Source: an uncultured Lachnospiraceae bacterium (lineage in GTDB: Bacteria > Bacillota > Clostridia > Lachnospirales > Lachnospiraceae). Taken from it: a DNA stretch of 64,000 nt. This document shows positions 38,201 through 47,004 of the stretch, piece after piece. The DNA lies in assembly GCA_902786205.1 (NCBI GenBank), contig CADABQ010000003.1, positions 1-64,000 of the forward strand. Reading direction: 5' to 3'. The number at the start of each line of letters is the position of its first letter. The stretch's first letter is position 1. The notes under the pieces are model-generated. The model saw only the letters and a list, made by a program, of their open reading frames with translations. It did no database searches and was not told where the DNA came from. The position numbers and the translations under genes are program-made.

Positions 38201-39300
38201 TTATAACTATCTTCCTTCTTTTCTACCTGCTTTTCTTTATCCGAAATCATTCGTTGCTTTTTCGCAATTTTATCCTGTAACTCTACCTGTTGCTTCATAA
38301 GCTGACTAACATCGTTTTTATCCAGTTCCTGTTTCTGCTTTTCTAACTTTTCCTGCTCTAACTCTTTTTCTTGTTCTATCTCTTTTTGCTCATGCATCTT
38401 TTTTTGCAATTCTTCAGTAATATGAACAATTGTTTTTTCTTTATCTTCAAACATTTTTAATTGTTTTAAGTCATTCGAATACTCTCTTGCTTTTTCTAAC
38501 AATACACATCTATTATAATTTTCATAACTGACATTTAATTTTCCAGCAGCAATTTTGCTCTTTTTTAATGCTTCCAATCGATTCTTCAACTGGTCCATAT
38601 TTTCAATCGCTTCCGACATAGGTCTAAGATCTTCCTCAGATAATGGCTGTAGTGCGTTACTTAAAATTTCATTTAACACTGTTGGTTTAAAATCTTTTGA
38701 CAATTTTGGTGTACGAAGCTGAATCAACAAGTCAACCAATTCTTTGTACTCTTCTACCGTTTCATATCCAAATAGGCGATCATTTACTATTCGCATGTAA
38801 TCTTTGGGCGAATCTACCACTTGTCCACCTTCGCCCAAACGATTGATCAATTCTTTTTTCGTTAACGTAAACTTATTCTTTTTATCTTTGTACAGGAAAA
38901 AATCTTTTCCTATCCTTCGTCCGTCATTAATAAAAAAATGCCAGGAATCTAACCGTTTATTCCTCTTTGCACACATTCCGATACCGATGGTAAGAAAGGT
39001 ATCACTCTCTCTCCTTTTAAATTCCATATAAAGATATCCGGTGCGTTCTTCCCGTCCATCATTTTCTTCTAAGAGATAATTTTCCAATCTTCTGGCCTTA
39101 GTACCAAATGGATCCAATCGTTCCGAAGATTTATTACCATCCAATAACAACGGAATAAAACTTTGCATGGTTACCGATTTTCCAGAACCATTCGCACCAC
39201 GAAGTAGCATCCTTCCGTCAGAAAAATAAAATTCTTCCTCATCATAATACCAAAAATCAACCAAGCCTATCCTATTAATAACCCATTCACTGATTAACAT
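35221..39300 (-). CDS. jetC: Wadjet JetC (SMC/MukB-like ATPase)
   Basis: 1359 residues from the ATG at 39300, with GGAG seven bases upstream. The Walker A motif is GANGSGKS (about 35-42), after 'YYDEEEFYFSDGRMLLRG'. A very long coiled coil (roughly 240-1150) contains a hinge-like globular insert around 610-720. The ABC signature 'FSGGEKAMAMYVP' is near 1250 and Walker B 'LVSLDEAFAG' near 1282. This is the DNA-loop-extruding motor of Wadjet (TIGR02680-like). The 5' end overlaps jetB by 14 bp. All ATPase motifs look intact. Confidence 0.93.
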   Translation of the reverse strand: MLISEWVINRIGLVDFWYYDEEEFYFSDGRMLLRGANGSGKSVTMQSFIPLLLDGNKSSERLDPFGTKARRLENYLLEENDGREERTGYLYMEFKRRESDTFLTIGIGMCAKRNKRLDSWHFFINDGRRIGKDFFLYKDKKNKFTLTKKELINRLGEGGQVVDSPKDYMRIVNDRLFGYETVEEYKELVDLLIQLRTPKLSKDFKPTVLNEILSNALQPLSEEDLRPMSEAIENMDQLKNRLEALKKSKIAAGKLNVSYENYNRCVLLEKAREYSNDLKQLKMFEDKEKTIVHITEELQKKMHEQKEIEQEKELEQEKLEKQKQELDKNDVSQLMKQQVELQDKIAKKQRMISDKEKQVEKKEDSYKETEGKQKDYLQKKELAVDEIEDKFLEMDEIFQILSFDEHSFMKDELQKSLDQVYSFDTILQQVSNMKEHVVQGIEILEKEKTESQKYEDLQVKHYNEEKVKKQLEREQIVLQEQEAQVKSEWIEKFYQWNRKNKELTLLEEMQQRIVTEIETFTQEKDFSDVKDLVRKERNRKEQEVKTTLFDAERQQKEQQEQVTILETTLQEWLDQKDPEPVRDEVVQKNREWLKSQNIPYEPFYKVLDFTEQCSEQQRNRLEEALLKMGLLDALVVPGNYKEQVLAFREGHSDTYIFSDGAWLEKNITEFLDVTMESADIVFYQEITNLLQTIGISTVGSTRLSENGFQIGNLYGTLAGNYEATFIGVKARAEFREKKIKELQGQLQLSKMELARMEDFVKELRTSLKCLDEEFLTFPKEVDIKLAVRQSYDCTIRLENQLSIVETIELEMQEQEKLLREVRLEAAEICRHVYVRKNLQDFKEAKIELEEYDKSLIELKALHEKYLQILEMLQNIQDQLEEQLYDLDELRYDLNNQNRECRHLQSDLEACEEQLKLKDVDSIKEKLAYCVKRLQELPNEIKESAISYKGFEKDLEKNQEEFEKTKTQQQKKIQEVALSECAFTDEYALKYVNECDLEGSAQECADFVVTTLQELVRKTSDEYREELQERFFKYLNEMTDFSLTIKHLFQSECYKEYAQEEKASKYQRLDIVGKYKGKEVAFRIIQRGITEDLEIQEKLVSDKDRELFETILAQTVSKKIRAKIYKSEEWVANMNKLMGSMNTSSGLKLSLRWKKKKAESEEELDTSALVDLLKKDVGILSETELEKMSRHFQYKVAQARRRMEESGNTTSFHGIMKDILDYRNWFEFQLYFQKTGENIKELTNTAFFTFSGGEKAMAMYVPLFSAVVAKYQGARADAPRLVSLDEAFAGVDENNISDMFRLMVELNFQFIINSQLLWGDCDTVPNLSIYQLLRPENAKYVSVLPYHWNGKVRTLVTEGS

Positions 39301-40441
39301 CAATTTTCTCCTTTTCTAAAAACTCTTTCGAATACATGCCACAAATTTTACCAGCAATTGGCATAACTGTTACATCTTCTGTAATCAGATCTACCTGAAT
39401 CATTCCATACTCTAACATACTCTCTTTTATAAATGCAGCAAATGCCTCTTCACTCATTTCCTCACGATATTTTTTTGCGAATCCGCTTCCGTACGTTTGT
39501 TTACACCGAATAAGTAATCTGTTAAACTCGTCCTGAGATAATACAATGGTTTCGTTGTTTTTTACCATATAATTTCCCACTTTTATCTCTTGTTGTAACA
39601 TAGAAAACACAAGTAAAATGGCATCGGATAAATTATTATTTTCTGGGAAACTACGTCCGGCATTTTCCATCTCATCCAGTATAAAAAATGCACTCGTTCT
39701 GTGAACATGTAGGGAACCATCTAAAATAGCCTCTAAATCATGTTCCAGCGAACTTCGAAAACTCTTAATATAAGCAAAATCTTCATCTTTGTCCTGTTCC
39801 CGATACACCCCAGGCGAAAGCAACAATTTTCTATATACGCGCTGCCTACGTATAATCCCTCTGTCTTCATTCATTTCCATCCAGTCACTTTGAAAAAAAT
39901 CCTCGGGTTTCGTAAATTCGCTAATATCCTGTGTAAAACTACGCGCAAAATATTTTGAAATACCAGTATTTTCATACAAAACCTCTGTTTCTAACGCAGA
40001 TGCGAAATCATCCTCATTTCCATCATTATTTAAAATTAGTCCCTGTTTCATCGCATATTTCATCACACGAATCAATTTTCGTCGATTTTCAAATACCGTC
40101 CATTCCAATTGTCCCTCTGGATAATTTGCCTGTAAATATTCTGTTAATTGGGACAAAACAAAAGCTTCCTCTTTTTCTTTATCTTCCAAAAACATCAATA
40201 CTAAACAAAAAAGCACATACTCTTCTTTGCTTTGAAACTCTGTAATTCCCATCCAAGGTTGCGCTTCCCCTGGTAATTTTTCCAACTTTAAAACATAAGA
40301 ATTATCAATCAATCGATAACCCAATTTATCTCGAATAAGCTCCTGCCACATTCCAATTGTATCTTTGATTTGATAATATTTTTCCTTATCTTTCTCTTTA
40401 ATAATCCAACGTTTCGAACAAAGCTCTGACAATGCGTTCAT
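39287..40441 (-). CDS. jetB: Wadjet JetB (DUF2398-like)
   Basis: 384 residues from the ATG at 40441, which has a strong GAGGAGG site inside the end of jetA; a TTG five codons upstream is less likely. The plan 'LIRDKLGYRLIDNSYVLKLEKLP', then 'YVLFCLVLMFLEDKE', then 'ENRRKLIRVMKYAMKQGLI' matches DUF2398/TIGR02678, the winged-helix kleisin partner (KITE-like) of the JetC motor. Most of the protein is helical and acidic. It overlaps jetC by 14 bp. Confidence 0.86.
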   Translation of the reverse strand: MNALSELCSKRWIIKEKDKEKYYQIKDTIGMWQELIRDKLGYRLIDNSYVLKLEKLPGEAQPWMGITEFQSKEEYVLFCLVLMFLEDKEKEEAFVLSQLTEYLQANYPEGQLEWTVFENRRKLIRVMKYAMKQGLILNNDGNEDDFASALETEVLYENTGISKYFARSFTQDISEFTKPEDFFQSDWMEMNEDRGIIRRQRVYRKLLLSPGVYREQDKDEDFAYIKSFRSSLEHDLEAILDGSLHVHRTSAFFILDEMENAGRSFPENNNLSDAILLVFSMLQQEIKVGNYMVKNNETIVLSQDEFNRLLIRCKQTYGSGFAKKYREEMSEEAFAAFIKESMLEYGMIQVDLITEDVTVMPIAGKICGMYSKEFLEKEKIDVNQ

Positions 40442-40442
40442 T

Positions 40443-41924
40443 CTAAACCTCCTCAAATACTAATTCAAATGCAGGCATTTGAAAATATCCATCTTCACAT
40501 TCTACTATACAATTATTTTTTTCTTTCGGATTCGAAATGTAGTACACCTTCCCATCCTCTGTTTTTGCCTTTCCATCTTCTCGTTCCAGTGCTTTAGAGA
40601 GCCACCTAAGAAGAATATTTCTGGTGTGTTCTGAAATAACAGGCAAATCAGAAAATACTATTTTTTTATCCTTAATAAAACTTGCTACTGTTGCTTTTTC
40701 ATTTTGAAGTTTTTCAATAGCTGCCTTCCTTGCTTGTTCTTTCTGAACAGAATGATCTTGTATGTGACTTCGCTTCGTTTTTTCTCCAAATGTACGAATA
40801 CGTGGTTTGATGGTTATCTGCAATCCATTTTCCTCATATACTCCACTATTAATACTATCTGTATCCCTTTGAAAATCTCCACGTAAATGCAAACATTTTT
40901 CCACACCAAATACCATAGCAGATAAGCAGTGTGCCTGATTCATATCCTCACATTGCAGAAACATCTGTGCCAATTTCTTATATTCTTCTTTTCGATTTGC
41001 ACCCATGTAAAATTGCTCACTGATTCTCGTAGCAAAACGTGTAATTTTTCGAATGCTTTCGTTTGTCATATCAAATAATCTTGTTGCTTCGCTCTCTCTT
41101 CCATTTCTTGGAACAAACCAATCTAAAAGGCTATTTAATCTTCCTTTTTCATTTTCTGTTATTAATTTCTGATCTGGTATTACATCAACTCTTGGAATTG
41201 ACATTTCATAAGATACAATCTTGTCTAATATTTCTTCAAATACAGAAGTATTCGTATTCTTCAAGCGACTTTCGATTGCTCCAGCATGTATATGCAATCC
41301 TTTTACAAAAGAACGCAAATACTCAATCAAGTTGTCTTTATAAATTAGAAATTCTGTGCTTTTCATAAGTTCTTCTGCTCTGGCACTATTTAAACTTTTC
41401 ATATAATCCTGATAATTTTGATTCAAACGTTTGAAATCATTTTGCAAATTATCCCACCAGGCATACACCTTTGCAGGTGTCTCCCCCGCAATTGTAATCA
41501 TGTCAAAGATTTGTTCTTTGATACGTTCTAATAAACTTGGCTCTAATGATGCTCCTTCAACCGAAAGATTTTCAAGTCGAATTGTCATACGTTCAATCTC
41601 GACTGCGTATTCACTTAACTGATAACGATATTTTCTATTTTTAAAGGCCTCTACAGAAGTTATTTTTTTTGTATCCTGCATTGCAATCAAGTTTTTCCAA
41701 TTTTCCAATGCATTCAAATCCTGTCGACATTGTTCTGGTGTATATTCGGCAAATTCCTCATATTTTTTCATTTCTTCATACACTTCATCCTGGTCTAACC
41801 AGTATCGTATTCGTTCATGCTGTAAATAGAAAAAGCGCAAAATAGCCCGATATCGGGTCACATTATCCGCTGTTAAATACGCTGTTTCTGAAATTGGTTT
41901 ACCTAATTTATCTGCAATACGCAT
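40443..41924 (-). CDS. jetA: Wadjet JetA (DUF2397-like kleisin)
   Basis: 493 residues. The opening 'LTADNVTRYRAILRFFYLQHE', then 'DLNALENWKNLIAMQDT' and 'RKYRYQLSEYA', resembles DUF2397/TIGR02677, the kleisin-like subunit of this Wadjet type. The ATG at 41924 has an AGAAGGAG site. It is the first gene of a tight four-gene operon (jetA-B-C-D). The DUF2397/2398/2399 set is the one I recall as type II; the subtype should be taken as probable. Confidence 0.87.
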   Translation of the reverse strand: MRIADKLGKPISETAYLTADNVTRYRAILRFFYLQHERIRYWLDQDEVYEEMKKYEEFAEYTPEQCRQDLNALENWKNLIAMQDTKKITSVEAFKNRKYRYQLSEYAVEIERMTIRLENLSVEGASLEPSLLERIKEQIFDMITIAGETPAKVYAWWDNLQNDFKRLNQNYQDYMKSLNSARAEELMKSTEFLIYKDNLIEYLRSFVKGLHIHAGAIESRLKNTNTSVFEEILDKIVSYEMSIPRVDVIPDQKLITENEKGRLNSLLDWFVPRNGRESEATRLFDMTNESIRKITRFATRISEQFYMGANRKEEYKKLAQMFLQCEDMNQAHCLSAMVFGVEKCLHLRGDFQRDTDSINSGVYEENGLQITIKPRIRTFGEKTKRSHIQDHSVQKEQARKAAIEKLQNEKATVASFIKDKKIVFSDLPVISEHTRNILLRWLSKALEREDGKAKTEDGKVYYISNPKEKNNCIVECEDGYFQMPAFELVFEEV

Positions 41925-42010
41925 AACTTTCTCCTTCTGTATGATATGTCAAGCGGATATTCGCAACTCACTTCGCTATACTATTCTTTGAAATTGAGCT
42001 GTTCCACTTT

Positions 42011-42072
42011 GTTTCATTCTTCTGATTTTATTATATCTACAATGTGATGAATCGTCTACCATTAATTGTAAC
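42011..42072. repeat. Direct repeat copy A (Wadjet promoter block)
   Basis: 62 bp, roughly 80% identical to 44133-44197 and in the same orientation. It runs from GTTTCATTCTTCTGATTTTA to GTCTACCATTAATTGTAAC. The shared block contains the whole promoter plus about 15 bp on each side. The rest of the 41925-42316 gap holds no coding frame that I can support. Confidence 0.8.
42030..42058 (-). promoter_or_regulatory. Probable promoter of the Wadjet operon
   Basis: TAGACG (42053-42058), 17-bp spacer, TATAAT (42030-42035) on the minus strand, giving a leader of about 100 nt before jetA. The same elements and spacing occur in copy B. Confidence 0.65.
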
Positions 42073-42316
42073 ATTGTTGCAACAGCGAATTATTACCGTT
42101 TATATCCTAGTGTAACCACAGTTTTAAACAATGTTTTGCGATGAAGATGCCCCAAAACAAAACTGCACACGATAAACTTTTTCTGCGGGATTTTTAGCTC
42201 CAAACATACCTAACCTTAAACAGTAACCTGTATCTTTCCACTCGCAGTTCAGCGAAACAATGTATTTTACGTAAGCTTAAAAAATAGATTTGTATCAGCC
42301 AAAAATAGACATTCCC

Positions 42317-44014
42317 CTATCCAATTAACACCGTCTTTCCCTCAAATGCAAAACCATAATGTCTAATATTTTCTTTCTTTACTCCACGTTCCAATAGCTT
42401 TGTATCATACCGCATTTCTTCTATTTGAAATAATGCAGCATCTACCGTATCTTTTAATGTTTTTTCCGCATCTGGATCATGCACTTTAAATTCTAAAACA
42501 AATGCCAGTTCATCTTCATTTAATGGGCAAAGCATAACATCATAACGTCCATAACCACTCTCACCATTGGATAATACTTCATAGTTTCTTCGCAACTCTA
42601 CCAAAAGTCCAAGCACAAATCCATGGTAAAAGCGTTCTGGCTGTAACTTTTTCGAGGGATGATTCCCTGTATCAAATGAACTAAATGTAGCCAACGCCAC
42701 TTCATTCATATAGGCATTCATTTCTTTTCTATTTCCTTTTAATAACGCTCTAATAAATCCGTTATAGCTAGAAGAAGTTGTTCGAAACCACCCTTTAAAC
42801 ATTTTCACAAACATACTTCTTACTTCTCTATTTGTAATACTTAAACTATAGATTGGTTCATCTAGTTCCTCACCATACCGATTCTTATATTGCACCACAT
42901 CCACTTTTAAATACCCACTTGCCAACATCAGGCTCCAAATAGCATTCTCATCCTCATCCAATTGGTTAAATATAATTTGTTCATCAATCATAACCTGTAT
43001 GGATTCCCCTTTTACTAAATCTTCCATTTTTTTCTTAATCTCAGAAGATGATATTTGCAATAATCTATTAATCAATCCATTGGAACTTGTAGATGCCCAA
43101 AAAGTCTTTAAATTTCCTTCATCTAAAAAATTGGTAATGGACCACGGATTATAAATATCCGTATATCTACCAAAGGAAAAACCATCATACCATTCCTTTA
43201 CATCTTGTTTCATCTTTGCCAAATTAAAATATTGTAAAGAAGAAATTACTTCCTCTTCTGTAAAACCAAAACTAGTTTCATATTGATTACTAGTTGTCGT
43301 TATTACTTTAAGATTATTAAGGTCAGAAAAAATACTCTCTTTTGATACTTGTGTAATACCTGTTAATAGCGCTCTTTCTAAAAATGGATTTGTCTTAAAT
43401 GTAGCATTAAACATACTACGAATAAAATCTGTAAATACATTCCAATATTTTCCCAAATAAGCTTCCTGCATTGGTGTATCATATTCATCCAAAAAAATAA
43501 GTACTTTTTTTTGATAATATCTGCTTAAATAGTTGCATAAATTCTTCAAGGCATCCTGTGCTGTTACATCATCCATATCTACTCCTACAGACAAAAACTG
43601 CCTTTTTTCATTTGGAGTCAATCCCTCCCAGCCAGCTAAAAAATATCTTTCGTCATACAATTTTGCAAGAATACCCTTCAATTTCTTTACCGCATCTTTA
43701 TAATTTCCCTGTTTCACATCTGCAAAACTAAGAAATATAACAGGATACGTTCCCTGTAATTTTTTATATTTTTCTTCTTCCCAAATATGCAATCCTTCAA
43801 ATAAATCAGAATTTTTTTCATACTTTTTAGAAAAAAAGCATTCCAACATGCTCATATTTAACGTTTTTCCAAATCGACGAGGTCTGGTTATCAAAGTCAC
43901 CTCATCACCAGATTCCCACCATTCCTTTATGAAATCTGTCTTGTCAATATAAAAATATTCATTTTCCCTAAGCGATTGAAAATCCTGTTTTCCAATACTG
44001 ACTACTGGTTTCAT
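42317..44014 (-). CDS. AAA-ATPase-like protein with PD-(D/E)XK nuclease domain (DUF1703)
   Basis: 565 residues from the ATG at 44014 (MKPVVSIGKQDF); a TTG at 44026 is possible because AGAGGAAGG lies very close to it. Residues about 1-230 are the AAA-ATPase-like domain, with the atypical P-loop 'RPRRFGKTLN' and Walker B 'KVLIFLDEYDTPM'. The C-terminal part is the PD-(D/E)XK-type DUF1703 domain, with 'GYGRYDVMLCP' and 'LAFVLEFKV' giving D and ExK. The family is multi-copy in gut Firmicutes and Bacteroidetes; no member's role is firmly known to me. It lies next to Wadjet and shares a promoter block with it. Confidence 0.9.
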   Translation of the reverse strand: MKPVVSIGKQDFQSLRENEYFYIDKTDFIKEWWESGDEVTLITRPRRFGKTLNMSMLECFFSKKYEKNSDLFEGLHIWEEEKYKKLQGTYPVIFLSFADVKQGNYKDAVKKLKGILAKLYDERYFLAGWEGLTPNEKRQFLSVGVDMDDVTAQDALKNLCNYLSRYYQKKVLIFLDEYDTPMQEAYLGKYWNVFTDFIRSMFNATFKTNPFLERALLTGITQVSKESIFSDLNNLKVITTTSNQYETSFGFTEEEVISSLQYFNLAKMKQDVKEWYDGFSFGRYTDIYNPWSITNFLDEGNLKTFWASTSSNGLINRLLQISSSEIKKKMEDLVKGESIQVMIDEQIIFNQLDEDENAIWSLMLASGYLKVDVVQYKNRYGEELDEPIYSLSITNREVRSMFVKMFKGWFRTTSSSYNGFIRALLKGNRKEMNAYMNEVALATFSSFDTGNHPSKKLQPERFYHGFVLGLLVELRRNYEVLSNGESGYGRYDVMLCPLNEDELAFVLEFKVHDPDAEKTLKDTVDAALFQIEEMRYDTKLLERGVKKENIRHYGFAFEGKTVLIG

Positions 44015-44132
44015 ATATGCAACCAACCTTCCTCTATCACACTCGGATTAAACTATGTCCCCATGTTACGTCCTCACTCTATTCGAAACAATATTGTAAA
44101 CATTGTCTGCAAAACTTTATGTTTAATGATTC

Positions 44133-44197
44133 GTTTCTCAATTCTTCTAGTTTTATTATATCCGCAATGCATGAAACCGTCTACTATTAACTGTAAC
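44133..44197. repeat. Direct repeat copy B (AAA/DUF1703 promoter block)
   Basis: Second copy of the block at 42011-42072, from GTTTCTCAATTCTTCTAG to GTCTACTATTAACTGTAAC. It lies upstream of the AAA/DUF1703 gene. The two copies therefore bracket that gene as direct repeats about 2.1 kb apart. Confidence 0.8.
44155..44183 (-). promoter_or_regulatory. Probable promoter of the AAA/DUF1703 gene
   Basis: TAGACG (44178-44183), 17-bp spacer, TATAAT (44155-44160) on the minus strand: the same -35, -10 and spacing as the Wadjet promoter. The leader is about 120-130 nt. Confidence 0.65.
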
Positions 44198-44264
44198 CGG
44201 ATTTCATAAATTGAATGCAAAAATTTTTATCATCCATTCGTTATTCCTCCTTTTTCTATATTAT

Positions 44265-45299
44265 TTATGGTAACAACCATTTTAAAAATGGAATTTTTTT
44301 TGCAATAAAACATGTAAGACATGAAATACTAAAAATGAATAACACACCTATAGTACGCCACAATATGGAAGATGTATTTATCCCACATATAGTTGGAATA
44401 ACCATTACGTAAAAAATATGAATCAGATATATTCCAAATGTGTACTGACTTAGAAAATAAATTACTTTTTGAAGTTTCTTTTGTTTTAACTTTTCTCCTA
44501 TAAATTTTCCAACTACAAACACACCTACAGACATAATAAAAGCTGGCATATTCAAATATCCCTTAAATAACCTATTTATTTCTCCGTTTTGTGGTGTAAA
44601 ATACATTGTTCCTGCAACTTGTAAAATAAATCCAAACAGAATAGCAATTATCGCTATAATAAAATGCCTTTTGTTAAGATTGCAATGATGGATATTGTAA
44701 CCAATTAATACGTATATAATAAAACCGCTAACCACTGGAAATTTAAGCGCTTCATTGAATGTGATACCTAAAAGAGAGAACAAAAAGGGAAGTACAATAT
44801 TACAAATTGTTCCCACAACAATCATATACCCAAAGATCTTTATTCTATTTTCTTTAACTATAGAACTGATTACAGGAATACTCAAATAAATTACAAATAG
44901 CGGAATGAAAAACCAATATATAGCTATCCACTCTGTATTCACTAAACCCGAAATAATTTCTTTTACACTTAAAATTCTAAAATTCCTCTGAAGAAGCATA
45001 TTAAAAAATAATCCTATAAAGGACCATGCTACAAACGGAATACCCGTTTTCTTAAAACGTCGCAATAAAAATTCTTTTGTAGAATACCTATTACGATAAT
45101 CTAAACTAGTAACACCGATATTCATAAAGAAAATTGGAACAGCCCAGTAGAAAGCCGCTTCAATCATATTAGCTGTAATCCATAATCTGCCCTGAGGATG
45201 TTGCCAAAATACTCCATTACAATGTAAAAAAATTACTGCTATACATGCCATAACATTTAATACACTTATATAAAAACTCCTTGATGTATGTTCTTTCAT
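44265..45299 (-). CDS. Acyltransferase family 3 membrane protein
   Basis: 344 residues from the ATG at 45299, preceded by AAAGGAT; the frame extends 13 codons to a TTG without a ribosome site. About ten hydrophobic helices. The N-terminal 'FYISVLNVMACIAVIFLHC' places the family's conserved histidine in helix 1, followed by 'PIFFMNIGVTSL'. These proteins O-acetylate or otherwise acylate surface sugars at the membrane. It is the last gene of the glycan cluster. Confidence 0.88.
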   Translation of the reverse strand: MKEHTSRSFYISVLNVMACIAVIFLHCNGVFWQHPQGRLWITANMIEAAFYWAVPIFFMNIGVTSLDYRNRYSTKEFLLRRFKKTGIPFVAWSFIGLFFNMLLQRNFRILSVKEIISGLVNTEWIAIYWFFIPLFVIYLSIPVISSIVKENRIKIFGYMIVVGTICNIVLPFLFSLLGITFNEALKFPVVSGFIIYVLIGYNIHHCNLNKRHFIIAIIAILFGFILQVAGTMYFTPQNGEINRLFKGYLNMPAFIMSVGVFVVGKFIGEKLKQKKLQKVIYFLSQYTFGIYLIHIFYVMVIPTICGINTSSILWRTIGVLFIFSISCLTCFIAKKIPFLKWLLP

Positions 45300-45433
45300 A
45301 ACACTATCATCCTTTTCTATTTTTTGAAGGGATAACAAACACAGTATTTAATACGCTTATATTTTCAGGTTAATTCCCAATTATTTCTTTACTTCGACTC
45401 TATCCCAACAAATTTCATCTTATTTTCATGTGT

Positions 45434-46897
45434 TCAAGATGTTTTTTTCTTACTTATCATTGATTTTGCAATCCCAAAAAGGTAATGAAATGTATCATTT
45501 TTTGTAATAATAGATTCACATATATAAATTACTATTCCAAGAATAACTTGTACAATCAATGTAAAAAGCACAGAATTAAAAATTCTTGGTATAAAATGCA
45601 CACACACTCCCATTATTACCGCCATAATAATATTAGGCAAAATATCCTTTAGTTGTTCTAAATATCCATACCTCAACAGCTTCTTATTTGGTGAGGAATT
45701 TATAATTTGACTCAAAACAGAAGTAACTAACAAACTATATGCCATAGCCATTACCCCATATCGCATAACACTAAACAATACTACTAAACCAACAAACTTC
45801 TTGATGATTTCCAACTTAAGATAGATATCACTTCGCCCCATTGCTTTAATTGCATTTAAATTTGCTGTATGAATCGGCCAAAACATATAGGTAATGCAAA
45901 ATATAGAAAGAAAAGGAATACATGCTACCCACTTTTCTGTCAATAATAACACAATTACATTGTGAGAAGTAAATGCCAATCCCATCATAAGCGGTGCCAT
46001 AATATATGTACTAGTCTTAATTGCACGTCTTGTCATATTTTTCACAACATTTTTATCCTCTTGTTCCTTTGACATAACTGGTAAAAGAACACTATCAATA
46101 GAGGAATTAATATTGGTAACAATAACATTTGGCAACTGATCTCCCTTGTTATAAAATGCTAAATCTGAAGCAGAATACAGTTTCCCAATAATTAATTGGC
46201 GAAGATTATTATAAACGGTATCTAAAAGTCCAGATGCCAACAATTTCCATCCATAAGAAAATAGCCCCTTAAGCCTTTCAAAAGAAAATATAAATTTAGG
46301 GCGCCACTTTACTGTAATCCACAAAATAATCGTATCTACTGTTGCATTAAGTAATTGTTGTGTAACTAACGCCCATATTCCATATCCCTTTACTGCCATC
46401 GCAATACCAACGATTGCAGCCAATACGGTTCCACCTAACGTAGAAAAGAAAAACTTCCGAAACAACAAATTTTTTGAAACATATGCCTGCTGTACATTTT
46501 TCACCCCAGAAATCAATAAGGTTATACTTAGCACCCGAACCACTGGTACTAAAGACATATTACGATAAAACCGTCCAATCATTGGAGCCATAAAAAATAC
46601 AAGTATATAAAGCATTACACAAAACGACACATTCGTAAAAAATACAGTGGAAAAATCTAACTCATCCGCATCCTTTTTTTGAATCAATGCACTCGCAAGA
46701 CCGCTATCCACAAATACCTGCAATATATTAATAAAAACCGTTACCAAAGCAATCGTTCCATATAGTTCTGGAGCTAAAATTCTTGCTAAAACAATAGAAA
46801 CTACAAATGCTACTAATTGTGCCCCACACCGTTCTGCAAAACGCCATATAAAATTAGAAAATACTTTTTTACCTGTATCTCCTGTTGCCTTTTTCAT
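45434..46897 (-). CDS. Polysaccharide flippase, MOP superfamily (Wzx-like)
   Basis: 487 residues with about 12-14 membrane helices and the MOP/polysaccharide-synthesis pattern: 'FSNFIWRFAERCGAQLVAF', then 'LAPELYGTIALVTVFINILQ', then 'DSGLASALIQKK'. It should flip lipid-linked oligosaccharide to the outer face of the membrane. The ATG at 46897 has AAAGGT. Several hundred bases separate it from neighbours on either side with no strong terminator, consistent with one long transcript. Confidence 0.9.
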   Translation of the reverse strand: MKKATGDTGKKVFSNFIWRFAERCGAQLVAFVVSIVLARILAPELYGTIALVTVFINILQVFVDSGLASALIQKKDADELDFSTVFFTNVSFCVMLYILVFFMAPMIGRFYRNMSLVPVVRVLSITLLISGVKNVQQAYVSKNLLFRKFFFSTLGGTVLAAIVGIAMAVKGYGIWALVTQQLLNATVDTIILWITVKWRPKFIFSFERLKGLFSYGWKLLASGLLDTVYNNLRQLIIGKLYSASDLAFYNKGDQLPNVIVTNINSSIDSVLLPVMSKEQEDKNVVKNMTRRAIKTSTYIMAPLMMGLAFTSHNVIVLLLTEKWVACIPFLSIFCITYMFWPIHTANLNAIKAMGRSDIYLKLEIIKKFVGLVVLFSVMRYGVMAMAYSLLVTSVLSQIINSSPNKKLLRYGYLEQLKDILPNIIMAVIMGVCVHFIPRIFNSVLFTLIVQVILGIVIYICESIITKNDTFHYLFGIAKSMISKKKTS

Positions 46898-47004
46898 AAC
46901 TCTGACCTTTCTTTAATTGAATATTCTTTCTTGAACTTAAGCAGTATTAAAAATCAATATAACAAATTTAACTATGCATCTTAGTCATATCTCTTGTTTT
47001 TTCA

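Noticed and set aside
42011..44197. Insertion sequence flanked by direct repeats
   Set aside because: The repeats are about 62 bp and contain promoters, the enclosed protein is not a known transposase, and no terminal inverted repeats or short target duplications are visible.
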